DNA of 39,496 nucleotides from Arthrobacter sp. Soil764 (lineage in GTDB: Bacteria > Actinomycetota > Actinomycetes > Actinomycetales > Micrococcaceae), in contig NZ_LMSI01000020.1 in assembly GCF_001428075.1 (NCBI RefSeq), forward strand, positions 590,768-630,263, written 5' to 3'. Shown in pieces: positions 1-8,778 of the stretch (position 1 is its first letter; each line of letters opens with the position of its first letter). Below the pieces are notes generated by a model. The model saw only the letters and a program-made list of their open reading frames with translations, made no database searches and was not told where the DNA came from. The position numbers and the translations under genes were made by a program.

Positions 1-1128
1 GAGCCGCTCCACGCCATGGTCCAGCTGCCGCCACGTCAGGGAGCGGGCAACGCCGCCGCCGGCGTCCATTTCGACGACGGCGGGTTCGTCCCCGGAGGGT
101 CCTGCTGCCAGTTCCGTAAGGAGCGACCATAGAGGCCGGAAACCCCCGAGGGCCGGTGGCTGCGACGCGCTGCGCCGGCCCGCTGACGCGGCATCCCCGG
201 TGCCCACAACCCGCCCGGCAAGCCAGTCGAAGACGGCCGGTGCGATGTCCCGGTCTTCCGCGAGCAGGTGTCCCGCGCCCTCATAACGGTGCACGTCCGC
301 GTGCGGGAGGCGGCTGATGAGGTCCTTCAGGTAGCGGTCGGAAAAGATCGGGTCCCGCGGGCCCCACAGCATCAGGGCGGGCACATCAAGGGTGCGGAGG
401 CCTTCGGCGACGCCGCGGAGGGCCGGGAAGCTGGGGTGCGAAGCGTCAACGGGAATGTCGGCAACAAAATTTCCCACCCCCGCACGCTGTTCGGCTCCAC
501 GGTAGGGGGCCATGTATGCATTCCGGACATCCGCCGGCAACGGCGGGTGCGCCAATGAATGCGTCACCCGCAGGAAAGCGTCGGAGGTGGTGGTTCCCCA
601 GGTGTGCACGGCCGGGTGCAGGGCCAGGCGCAACGCCGGGGGAATGGGCGAGCCTGCCGGCTGGTGCACGGCCGTGTTGGTCAGCACCACGCCGGCCAGT
701 TGGTCTTGATGGGCCAGGGCCCAGCCCAGGCTGACCACCCCGCCCCAGTCGTGGCCCACCGTTATCACCGGGCCGTCCAGGGCCAGCGCGTCCGTCAGGT
801 CGCCCAGGTCCTGGATCCTGTCCGCCAGCCGGCGGAAGGTGCCCGTACGCTCGGAGTAACCCATGTCCAGCTGGTCCACCGCAACCACCCGCCACGGATG
901 TGCTGGGTCGGACCCGGCCGCCAGCAGGCTCCGCCACAGGTAGGACCAGGTGGGGTTGCCGTGCACGCACAGGAGGGTTCCGGCGGGAGCCAGGCCGCGG
1001 CGGGTGAGTTCTTCGCCGTTATCCAGCAGGTGCCAGCGGCGCACCGTGCCTGGCGCGTCCACTCCGGCTGTGGAGGGGACATCGATTTCACGCGACCATC
1101 CGGCGTCCACGCCCGGCCAGTCCCGCAT
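1..1128 (-). CDS. oleBC: OleB-OleC fusion (beta-lactone decarboxylase + olefin AMP-ligase-like domain), N-terminal part
   Basis: The frame is open from ATG at 1126-1128 to the window edge: 376 codons, 3' end missing. Residues 1-300 are an alpha/beta hydrolase of the haloalkane-dehalogenase type, with the oxyanion motif HGNPTW near residue 56, nucleophile elbow VGHDWGG (nucleophile Asp127, not Ser) and a late GAGHLLAED with the likely catalytic His. After a linker, SLTWRQLDHGVERL at the very end looks like the start of an acyl-adenylate-forming domain. OleB decarboxylates the beta-lactone made by OleC, giving a long-chain cis-alkene; fused OleBC is known from actinobacteria such as Micrococcus. 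The start overlaps the oleA stop (TGATG), so the two are translationally coupled. OleD is expected next, outside the window. The OleB half is well supported; the OleC half rests on about 50 residues and context. Confidence 0.87.
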   Translation of the reverse strand, partial: MRDWPGVDAGWSREIDVPSTAGVDAPGTVRRWHLLDNGEELTRRGLAPAGTLLCVHGNPTWSYLWRSLLAAGSDPAHPWRVVAVDQLDMGYSERTGTFRRLADRIQDLGDLTDALALDGPVITVGHDWGGVVSLGWALAHQDQLAGVVLTNTAVHQPAGSPIPPALRLALHPAVHTWGTTTSDAFLRVTHSLAHPPLPADVRNAYMAPYRGAEQRAGVGNFVADIPVDASHPSFPALRGVAEGLRTLDVPALMLWGPRDPIFSDRYLKDLISRLPHADVHRYEGAGHLLAEDRDIAPAVFDWLAGRVVGTGDAASAGRRSASQPPALGGFRPLWSLLTELAAGPSGDEPAVVEMDAGGGVARSLTWRQLDHGVERL

Positions 1129-2150
1129 CACCAAACGATTTCCAGCATCGCGGTGTTCAGGCCGGAGCCCACCCCCATGCACAGGACACGGTCCCCGGTC
1201 CCCAGCGACTGGGCCTCGGCCGCCAGCGTCATGGGCAGCGACGCAGGCCCAACATTGCCCCAGTGCGGGAACGTGATGGGGACCTTGTCGGGGTCGAGGT
1301 CGATTGCGTCAATGATGGCCTGGGTATAGGCGTTGCTGACCTGGTGGGTGACGTAGCGGTCCATGGCAGCCCAGTCCCACTCAGGCTGCGCCTCATGCCA
1401 CGCATCGACCACCAGCTGAAGGCCGCCGTCGAGCAGGCCTTTCGTGTCCGTGTGCATGCCGTCGATGCCGCCGACGCACAATTCGTGGTGCTCGGTGCCG
1501 GCGCGCATCACGCCGCCCACCACCCGGTGCGCACCGGGGTGCTCATCGGCCGGTCCCAGGACCGCCGCGGCAGCCCCGGACCCCAGCGTCAGGGTGGCGA
1601 ACTCACGGTTGAAGTCGTCGCGGGTGGTCTCCGGCCGCTGCAGCCGGGCAAGGGTGGCTTCCTGCGTCAGCTGGGCGTCCTCGCCATTGACGATGACCGC
1701 GTACCGGATCTGTCCCGAGTCGATCATGTTCGCTGCCAGGGTCAGGGCATTCACAAACCCGAGGCAGGCGTTGGCAAGGTCGAAGTTCATGGCCGACGAC
1801 GGCAGGCCGAGGCCGTGGTGGATCTTTACTGCCACGGACGGTTCGAGGTTGCGCCGGGTGACGGAGGTGTTGATCAGCAGTCCGACGTCGGAGGCCTCGA
1901 TTCCTGCCTCGGCCAGGGCCTTGGCGCCGGCTTCCACGGCCGCATCGTCGAACGATGTTCCGGGGGCCCACCAGCGGCGGTGCGTGATGCCTGCGACGCG
2001 TTCAAGCAGCCGTGGCGGAAACTTCAGCCGCTTCAGGGTGGACGCCAGGTGGCGGTCGAAGTCCGTGGAACTGACAATTCTCGGAGCCTCGACGCTGCTC
2101 ACCGAGAGCAGCGCGGTGTTGCTGTGGCGGAAGGTTGCATTACCTGCCAA
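1128..2150 (-). CDS. oleA: OleA, thiolase-family acyl-CoA condensing enzyme (olefin synthesis)
   Basis: KAS III/thiolase-fold protein of 340 aa. Visible residues fit OleA: Cys129 in NACLGF, Glu103 in RRNLEPS (matching the catalytic Glu of OleA), His269 in THQVSNAY and Asn299 in HWGNVGP. OleA condenses two fatty acyl-CoAs head to head to a beta-keto acid, the first step of long-chain olefin synthesis. I chose the TTG at 2148-2150, giving MAGNATFRHSN, because GAAGAGGGG lies about 6 nt upstream. An in-frame ATG at 2178-2180 would add ten residues but has no ribosome binding site. The gene overlaps oleBC by one base and diverges from smc. It is distinguished from fabH in the same window by the Glu and by the olefin-gene partner. 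Confidence 0.9.
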   Translation of the reverse strand: MAGNATFRHSNTALLSVSSVEAPRIVSSTDFDRHLASTLKRLKFPPRLLERVAGITHRRWWAPGTSFDDAAVEAGAKALAEAGIEASDVGLLINTSVTRRNLEPSVAVKIHHGLGLPSSAMNFDLANACLGFVNALTLAANMIDSGQIRYAVIVNGEDAQLTQEATLARLQRPETTRDDFNREFATLTLGSGAAAAVLGPADEHPGAHRVVGGVMRAGTEHHELCVGGIDGMHTDTKGLLDGGLQLVVDAWHEAQPEWDWAAMDRYVTHQVSNAYTQAIIDAIDLDPDKVPITFPHWGNVGPASLPMTLAAEAQSLGTGDRVLCMGVGSGLNTAMLEIVW

Positions 2151-2377
2151 TTCAAGCCCCTCTTCGTTTCCGTGGCGCATTCATGCGGTGACTGTACCCA
2201 CATATACGCAGGCTCAAGAGCTTAACTATGCCTTTGCCCGGCCGGAACTGGCATATCCTGCCCTGTGCCCGCCCAGGCTTCCAGGTGCTGCTGCCGGGAA
2301 ATGTCGGTCCTGCGCAGTAGATTGTAGTGAGCCGGATCCAGCAAAGTGCCCCACCGCTCCAGGAGACCAGAACAGCC

Positions 2378-5300
2378 TTGCACCTCAAAAGCCTCACCGT
2401 CCGGGGGTTCAAGTCCTTTGCCTCTGCCACCACCTTCGACTTCGAACCCGGCGTCACCGCCGTGGTGGGTCCCAACGGATCCGGCAAGTCCAACGTGGTG
2501 GACGCTTTGGCCTGGGTGATGGGCGAGCAGGGGGCCAAGACCCTCCGTGGCGGCAAGATGGAGGACGTCATTTTTGCCGGGACGTCAGGGCGGCCGCCCC
2601 TGGGACGCGCCCATGTTTCGCTGACCATCGACAACACCGACGGCGCGCTCCCCATCGAATACAGCGAAGTGACCATTTCGCGGACGCTGTTCCGGACAGG
2701 CGGCTCCGAATATGCCATCAACGGGGCCGGCTGCCGGCTGCTTGATATCCAGGAACTCCTGTCCGACTCCGGGCTGGGCCGGGAAATGCATGTCATCGTG
2801 GGCCAGGGCCAGCTGGACCGTGTACTGCATGCCACCCCGGAGGACCGGCGCGGATTCATTGAAGAGGCCGCGGGGATCCTCAAGCACCGCCGCCGCAAGG
2901 AACGGACGGTCCGGAAGCTGGAGGCCATGCAGGCCAACCTCCAGCGCCTTACCGACCTCACCGGGGAAATCCGGCGCCAGCTGACACCCTTGGGAAAACA
3001 GGCGGAAGTGGCCCGCCGTGCCCAGCGCGTCCAGTTCGACGTCAGGGATGCCCGGGCCCGGCTGCTCGCCGATGACCTCGTCCAGCTGCAGCAGGCGCTG
3101 GAGCAGGACGTGGCGGACGAGGCCGCGCTCAAAGCCCGGCGGACCGCCGTCGGGCAGGAACTCGAAGCCGGGCGCAGGCAGCAGGCAGCGCTGGAGCAGC
3201 TGGCGGCCGAAGCCACGCCCCGTCTCAACGCCGCCCGGGACACCTGGTACCGGCTCTCCACCGCACGCGAACGTCTTCGGGCGCTCGGTTCGCTGGCCAC
3301 CGAACGCAGCCGCCTGCTGGGTTCCGAAGACACCGTGCCGCCTTCCGGCCGGGATCCCGAACAGCTCGAGCGCCAGGCAGCCAGTGTGCGGCAGGAGCTG
3401 GCTGAGCTTGAACAGGATATCCAGGCCAGGCGCGCCGCACTGGACACCGCAAGCGCCGCCAAGGCGGCAGCAGAGCAGGCTGCCCAGGCCGAGGACCGGC
3501 GGCTTACGGCGCAGCTCCGGGCAGCAGCGGACCGGCGGGAGGGCCTGGCCCGCCTGGCCGGACAGGTAGCCGCCGCGAGGTCCCGGGTGGAGTCCGCGCA
3601 GGCGGAACTGGGCCGGTTGCGGGAATCACTTGCCGCCGGCACGGAACGGCGTGCCCGCGCCCAGGCTGAGTTCACGGCCCTGGAAAACCAGGTGGCCGGC
3701 GTGGAGGAAGGGGAGGAATCCCTGGACGCCGACTATGAGGCCGCCGGCGAAGCACTGGACACGGTCCTTGAGGAGATCGCCGGCTTCAAGGCTGCCGTTA
3801 ACGAGGGAGTCCGCAAGCGGGACGCCCTGGCCGCCCGGCTCGAGGCTCTTAAGCTCGGACTGGACCGCAAGGATGGCGCCCGGCACGTGCTGGAGTCGGG
3901 GCTGCCGGGAGTGCTGGGCACCCTGGCGGCCGGGATCATAGTGCAGGGCGGTTATGAGCCGGCAATCGCCGCCGCGCTGGGGGAGGCATCCGAGGCAGTC
4001 CTCGTCCAGGACCAGGACACGGCGGCCGCAGTCCTGCAGATGCTCAAGGATGACGACGCGGGGCGGGCGTCGCTGCTCCTGGCATCGGCCGTGGCGGTCC
4101 ACCCGGAGGACGGGCAGGACGTGCCGTTGCCGGACGGAGCGCAATGGGCTGCTGACCTGGTGGACGGGCCTGACGGGCACATCCCCCTGGTCCGGCACCT
4201 GCTGTCCGGGACCGCCGTCGTCACAGGCGTCGATGCCGCGGCAGCGCTCGTGGCATCGCAGCCCGGGCTCACCGCCGTCACCCCCGAGGGGGACGTGTTC
4301 ACCGCCGTATCCACTGCCGGCGGTTCGGCCAAGGCACCGTCCCTCCTTGAGGTGCAGGCGGCAGTGGACGACGCCGGCCGGGGCCTTTCGGCGGTCACGG
4401 CGGACCTGGAGCGGAACAGGTTCGCCCTGGCCGCCGCCGAGGCCCGGCGCGCCGGGGCGCAGGAGGCGGCAGACGCTGCCCTGGACAGGCTGCACGATTC
4501 CGATGCCCGCCTGGCCGCCGTCGCCGAACGCCTGGGACACCTCAACTCGGTCCTGCGCAGCGCCGTCGGCGAGAGTGAGCGCCTGGCAGCCTCCCTGGCA
4601 CGTGCGGAGGAGAACGTTGCCGCGGAGGAGGAAGCGCTCGCTGCCATCACCGCCCGGCTGGCCGCTGCCCAGGAAGCTCCCGTTGAAGAGGAGCCCTCCA
4701 CCGAACAGCGGGACGCGCTGGCCCATGCCGCAGCCGCCGCCCGCGCAGCGGAAGTGGAGGCGCGGTTGTCCCTGCGCAGTGCCGAAGAACAACTGGCGGC
4801 CACCCGCAACAGGGTGGCATCCCTTGAGCGGGCCGCCGCCACCGAACGCCGCGCCCGGGAGGAAGCGGCCCAGCGCGCCCGGCGCCGCCGCATCCAGGCC
4901 AGGCGTGCCGCCGCGGTATCCGCAGCCGTGGACATGGCACTGCGGTACGTGGACGTCTCCGTGGACCTCGCCCGGCACGAACGGGACCTGGCCGAGGAAA
5001 ACCGCGAACAGCGTGACCGTGGGCTGCGGGACATCCGGGAAGCGAACGACGCGCTGGCCCGCGAGTTGGCAGACCTCACCGACAACGTGCACCGGGACGA
5101 GCTGGCCCGGGCCCGGCAGCGTGCCAGGATCGAGGCGGTGGAAACCCGGTCCGTGGACGAACTGGGCATCACCCCCGAAGCCCTGGTGGCGGAGTTCGGG
5201 CCGCAGGTCCCGGTACCCGTGCCCGCGGCGGAGTCCGGCGACAAGTGGGCGGCACTGCGCGCTCCCGTTGACGCCGGCGGGGAAGAGATCCTGGAAGGGA

Positions 5301-5965
5301 AGCCCTACGTCCGGCAGGAGCAGGAGAAGCGTCTGCGCAAGGCCGAACGGGACCTCGCGAGCCTGGGCAAGGTGAACCCCTTGGCGCTGGAGGAATTCGC
5401 GGCGCTGGAGGAACGACACCAGTTCCTCAGCACCCAGCTTGAGGACCTGAAGGCCAGCCGCCGGGACCTGCTGGACATCATCAAGGAAGTGGATGACCGG
5501 GTCCAGCGCGTCTTCGCCGAAGCGTTCGAGGACACCCAGGCCCAGTTCGTGCGCGTTTTCGAGCGGCTCTTTCCCGGCGGCGAAGGCCGTCTGGTCCTCA
5601 CCGATCCGGAGGACATGCTCACCACAGGCATCGAGGTGGAGGCCCGTCCTGCCGGGAAGAAGATCAAACGGCTGTCACTGCTGTCCGGCGGGGAGCGGTC
5701 CCTGACCGCGGTGGCCCTGCTGGTGGCCATCTTCAAGGCGCGGCCCTCCCCGTTCTACGTTATGGACGAGGTGGAGGCGGCGCTGGACGACACCAACCTC
5801 GGCCGGCTGATCACCATCTTCGAGGAACTCCGGGAGTCCAGCCAGCTCATCGTGATCACCCACCAGAAACGGACCATGGAGGTGGCGGACGCGCTGTACG
5901 GCGTGACCATGAGGGGGGACGGCGTCTCCACGGTCATCAGCCAGCGCCTGGGCGCCGAGGTGTAG
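2378..5965 (+). CDS. smc: Chromosome segregation protein SMC
   Basis: 1195-aa SMC ATPase, normal family length. The N-terminal head has Walker A GPNGSGKSN at residues 31-39. Long charged, Ala/Glu/Arg-rich coiled-coil arms flank a hinge at about residues 500-670. The C-terminal head has the signature LSLLSGGERSL and Walker B FYVMDEVEAALDD. SMC dimers with ScpA/ScpB organise and help segregate the nucleoid. The start is TTG at 2378-2380 (MHLKSLTVRGFKSF), with AGGAG at 2361-2365. The open frame extends 17 codons further upstream, but that sequence is not SMC-like. ftsY follows 101 nt downstream, the usual actinobacterial order. Several long antisense frames across the gene are high-GC shadows. 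Confidence 0.97.
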   Translation: MHLKSLTVRGFKSFASATTFDFEPGVTAVVGPNGSGKSNVVDALAWVMGEQGAKTLRGGKMEDVIFAGTSGRPPLGRAHVSLTIDNTDGALPIEYSEVTISRTLFRTGGSEYAINGAGCRLLDIQELLSDSGLGREMHVIVGQGQLDRVLHATPEDRRGFIEEAAGILKHRRRKERTVRKLEAMQANLQRLTDLTGEIRRQLTPLGKQAEVARRAQRVQFDVRDARARLLADDLVQLQQALEQDVADEAALKARRTAVGQELEAGRRQQAALEQLAAEATPRLNAARDTWYRLSTARERLRALGSLATERSRLLGSEDTVPPSGRDPEQLERQAASVRQELAELEQDIQARRAALDTASAAKAAAEQAAQAEDRRLTAQLRAAADRREGLARLAGQVAAARSRVESAQAELGRLRESLAAGTERRARAQAEFTALENQVAGVEEGEESLDADYEAAGEALDTVLEEIAGFKAAVNEGVRKRDALAARLEALKLGLDRKDGARHVLESGLPGVLGTLAAGIIVQGGYEPAIAAALGEASEAVLVQDQDTAAAVLQMLKDDDAGRASLLLASAVAVHPEDGQDVPLPDGAQWAADLVDGPDGHIPLVRHLLSGTAVVTGVDAAAALVASQPGLTAVTPEGDVFTAVSTAGGSAKAPSLLEVQAAVDDAGRGLSAVTADLERNRFALAAAEARRAGAQEAADAALDRLHDSDARLAAVAERLGHLNSVLRSAVGESERLAASLARAEENVAAEEEALAAITARLAAAQEAPVEEEPSTEQRDALAHAAAAARAAEVEARLSLRSAEEQLAATRNRVASLERAAATERRAREEAAQRARRRRIQARRAAAVSAAVDMALRYVDVSVDLARHERDLAEENREQRDRGLRDIREANDALARELADLTDNVHRDELARARQRARIEAVETRSVDELGITPEALVAEFGPQVPVPVPAAESGDKWAALRAPVDAGGEEILEGKPYVRQEQEKRLRKAERDLASLGKVNPLALEEFAALEERHQFLSTQLEDLKASRRDLLDIIKEVDDRVQRVFAEAFEDTQAQFVRVFERLFPGGEGRLVLTDPEDMLTTGIEVEARPAGKKIKRLSLLSGGERSLTAVALLVAIFKARPSPFYVMDEVEAALDDTNLGRLITIFEELRESSQLIVITHQKRTMEVADALYGVTMRGDGVSTVISQRLGAEV

Positions 5966-6066
5966 CAGCGGCGGAAGATCAGCCAGCCGGCGGCCGCCCC
6001 ATAGGGGCAGGTCAGGGGCGCACTGGGCGCCGGAACCGGCAGGGCCGTTTGTGAGAAGCTAGGGGA

Positions 6067-7272
6067 GTGAATGACATCCTTCCCATTGTCCTGTCCATTC
6101 TTGCTGCGCTGGTGGTCATCGGCGGGCTGATTCCGGTCCTGCTCAAGACGCGGAGGAACATCACCCGGTACCCCGGCACCCGGGACGCCAACGACCCCGA
6201 GATCCGATCCGGCGGCAGCACCGCGGTGGCGGACCGCACCGGCACCATTGAACGCGGAACCCCGGCGGGTGTGGACGTCGAGGGGCTGGACACCACCACG
6301 GTTCCGGATGACGCTGCCGGGCTGGAAACCATCCCTGTCGAAACCCCGCTGCCGGTCGCGGGACGCCTCACCCGGCTCCGCGAGCGGCTGGTCCGCTCCA
6401 ACAACATCATGGGGAAGGGCCTGCTGGCGCTGCTGTCCAGCGACCGGATCGACGAGAGCGTCTGGGACGAGGTGGAGGAAACACTCCTGCTCGCGGATCT
6501 GGGCACCGAACCCACCATGCAACTGGTGGATGCCCTGCGGGAACGGGTCAAGGTGCTGGGCACCCGGACCCCCGAACACGTTAAGGCCATGCTCCGCGAG
6601 GAACTGATCAAGCTCGTGGACCCCTCCATGGACCGCGGCCTGAATGTCCAGCGGCATGCGGACAAGCCCGCCGTGATGATGGTGGTGGGCGTGAACGGCG
6701 TGGGCAAGACCACCACCGTGGGGAAGCTGGCCCGCGTGCTGGTGGCCGAGGACAAGGACGTCCTGCTGGGCGCCGCTGACACCTTCCGCGCCGCCGCGGC
6801 CGAACAGCTGGCCACATGGGGGCAGCGCGTCGGCGTTCCCACCGTGAAGTCGGACATCGACGGCGCCGACCCCGCCTCCGTTGCCTATGAGGCCGTGAAG
6901 GCCGGCATTGAGCAGGAAGTGGACGTCGTCATGATTGACACCGCCGGGCGCCTGCAGAACAAGGTAGGCCTGATGGACGAGCTGGGCAAGGTCAAGCGTG
7001 TCGTGGAGAAGCTGGCCGACGTCGACGAAGTCCTGCTGGTGCTGGATGCCACCACCGGCCAGAACGGCCTGAACCAGGCACGGGTCTTCTCAGAGGTGGT
7101 CAACATCACGGGCATCGTGCTGACCAAGCTGGACGGAACCGCCAAAGGCGGCATCGTCGTCGCCATCCAGAAGACCCTTGGCGTGCCGGTCAAACTCATC
7201 GGACTGGGCGAAGGCGCGGACGACCTGGCCCCGTTCGACACCGAAGGCTTTGTCGACGCCCTGCTGAATTAG
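6067..7272 (+). CDS. ftsY: Signal recognition particle receptor FtsY
   Basis: 401-aa SRP GTPase. It begins with a hydrophobic segment (residues 3-25, ILPIVLSILAALVVIGG) that should anchor it in the membrane. An acidic linker (about 30-100) follows, then the N domain (about 100-200) and the G domain with GVNGVGKTTT (G1), DTFRAAAAEQL, DTAGR and TKLDGTAKGG. FtsY docks ribosome-SRP complexes to the SecYEG translocon; its partner Ffh is encoded at 12070. The start is GTG at 6067: an in-frame stop sits just upstream at 6052-6054, so no longer form is possible. The ribosome binding site AGGGGA abuts the start codon, which is unusually tight. The gene converges on the MFS gene, with a 38-nt gap. Confidence 0.96.
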   Translation: MNDILPIVLSILAALVVIGGLIPVLLKTRRNITRYPGTRDANDPEIRSGGSTAVADRTGTIERGTPAGVDVEGLDTTTVPDDAAGLETIPVETPLPVAGRLTRLRERLVRSNNIMGKGLLALLSSDRIDESVWDEVEETLLLADLGTEPTMQLVDALRERVKVLGTRTPEHVKAMLREELIKLVDPSMDRGLNVQRHADKPAVMMVVGVNGVGKTTTVGKLARVLVAEDKDVLLGAADTFRAAAAEQLATWGQRVGVPTVKSDIDGADPASVAYEAVKAGIEQEVDVVMIDTAGRLQNKVGLMDELGKVKRVVEKLADVDEVLLVLDATTGQNGLNQARVFSEVVNITGIVLTKLDGTAKGGIVVAIQKTLGVPVKLIGLGEGADDLAPFDTEGFVDALLN

Positions 7273-7310
7273 CAGGGCAAGGCCCGGGGCCGGAAGCCCA
7301 TGGGGGAAGG

Positions 7311-8552
7311 CTAGGAAGCGGCCGTCCGCAGGGATTCGCGGGTGGGCAGCCAGCCGGCGGCGGCCAGGAGCATGATGCCGCCGGTCACGCCGAAAGCCCA
7401 GCCGAACCCCAGTCGGTCCGCGAGCAGCCCGGCCGCCACCGGGCCAACGATCGCTCCGACGTCGGACGTCATCTGGTAGACGGCCAGCACCTTGCCGCCG
7501 GAACGCGTGTTGCCAACGACATCCGCCACGGCGGCCTGCTGGGCCGGGCCGAAAAGGCCGGACCCGACGCCGGCCAGCGTCGATGCCGCAAGGAACCAGG
7601 GCAGGTCGGAAGTAATGCCGATCGCCGCCGTTGACAAGGCTGCCACCAGCAGGCCGGAGACCATCATGGGCTTGCGTCCCAGCGAGTCCGCCAGCCGCCC
7701 CGAAAAGGTGAGCGCGGCGGCATTCCCGGCAGCAAACACGGCCAGTGCCAGTCCGGCCGCCTGCGGGCCTGCCCCGAAGGCCGCGGCGGCGAACAGCGGC
7801 ACCGTTGCCATCCGGACGCCAAACGTGGCCCAGCCGTTGGCAAAGCTGGACAGGAGGGCCGACCGGTACGTTCCGGCAGCCAGGGCTTCGCCAAAGCGCA
7901 TGTCCGGCGGACGGTGCCGGGCCTCGCCCCCGTCCCGGCGCTGATGGCTGAGCTGGGTCTGCACCACGAACGCGGCAACCAGCAGGGCCGCCGCGTAGGC
8001 AAGGAACGGGACCCGCAGGCCCAGCCCCGCCAGCAGGCCGCCCACAATCGGCCCGCACACATTCCCGATCAGGAAAGCGGACGCGTAGGCGCCTGACACC
8101 CTTCCCCTGCTCTTGGGCGGCGCCAGCCGGACCACCAGGGCCATCGACGCCACTGTGAACATCACGGACCCGGCCCCGCCAAGTCCCCGGAACAGCAGCA
8201 GCTGCCAGTAGTCCTGCGCGAACGCGCATGCCGCCGTCGACAATGCCACGATCAAGAGCCCTGCCACATAGACCGGACGCTCTCCGCGCTTGCCGATCAA
8301 GGCACCGCCGGCGGGCGCAAACGCCAGGCGCATGAAGGCAAAAATTGCCACGATGACCGCAGCCTCAGTGTTTCCCACCCCGAAGGTTGTTGCGAACTGG
8401 GGCAATACAGGCGCAACGAGCCCGAATCCAAGTGCAATGAGGAACGCGGCGGCCAGCATCACCTTGATGTCGCGGGGAAGCTTTTCCCGCTGCGGCCTCA
8501 GCCGGGCCAGAAACCTCGAGGTGGCACCACTTTCGCGGGGTGTTGCCGTCAT
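7311..8552 (-). CDS. MFS transporter (probable drug/metabolite exporter)
   Basis: 413-aa membrane protein with about 12 hydrophobic segments. After a cytoplasmic start rich in Arg/Lys, TM1 reads FLIALGFGLVAPVLPQF. The loop GKRGERPVYVAG matches the MFS loop-2/3 signature, and the second half has the equivalent DSLGRKPMMVSG. This layout fits the DHA1 drug:H+ antiporter group; the substrate cannot be read from sequence. The start is ATG at 8550-8552, with AAGGA about 11 nt upstream; the frame is open for 76 more codons but these are not MFS-like. It diverges from amtB, and the GlnR-like half site at 8602-8617 lies about 50 nt upstream of its start, so nitrogen control of this gene is possible but unproven. 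Confidence 0.88.
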   Translation of the reverse strand: MTATPRESGATSRFLARLRPQREKLPRDIKVMLAAAFLIALGFGLVAPVLPQFATTFGVGNTEAAVIVAIFAFMRLAFAPAGGALIGKRGERPVYVAGLLIVALSTAACAFAQDYWQLLLFRGLGGAGSVMFTVASMALVVRLAPPKSRGRVSGAYASAFLIGNVCGPIVGGLLAGLGLRVPFLAYAAALLVAAFVVQTQLSHQRRDGGEARHRPPDMRFGEALAAGTYRSALLSSFANGWATFGVRMATVPLFAAAAFGAGPQAAGLALAVFAAGNAAALTFSGRLADSLGRKPMMVSGLLVAALSTAAIGITSDLPWFLAASTLAGVGSGLFGPAQQAAVADVVGNTRSGGKVLAVYQMTSDVGAIVGPVAAGLLADRLGFGWAFGVTGGIMLLAAAGWLPTRESLRTAAS

Positions 8553-8601
8553 GGTGCAGGAGTCCTTGCAGGAAAGGGAGCCGGGTGGCTGCGCGGGTGC
8601 G

Positions 8602-8670
8602 GAAACATAACCGTAACAAGGCGGATATGCACCATTTACTTCCTTGAGGTTGTTGTAACAGGCCGGCAAT
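8602..8670. promoter_or_regulatory. Candidate GlnR-type half sites between MFS gene and amtB
   Basis: GAAAC-n6-GTAAC occurs at 8602-8617, and GTAAC-n6-GCAAT at 8655-8670. GlnR boxes in actinobacteria are built from GTnAC and GnAAC half sites separated by six bases. The second pair matches with one mismatch, and the first has both half sites in the reverse order. The position, 109 nt upstream of amtB, suits nitrogen control of ammonium uptake. No AmtR-like site was noticed. Tentative. Confidence 0.4.
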
Positions 8671-8778
8671 CTAAATCCTCCGCAGGCGAAACACGCCGCC
8701 CACAAACTCTTTACAGGACGCAAAAAGGCGTTGGCAGGCGGAGTAGTCCGCAAGATTCGATGAGAGAGGACGTGCACC

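Noticed and set aside
3626..5419. 597-aa and 430-aa frames antisense to smc
   Set aside because: Gly/Gln/Arg-rich shadows with no domain; smc spans the region intact.
5966..6066. Short GC inverted repeats between smc and ftsY as a terminator
   Set aside because: Stems of only about 5 bp, no U-tract.
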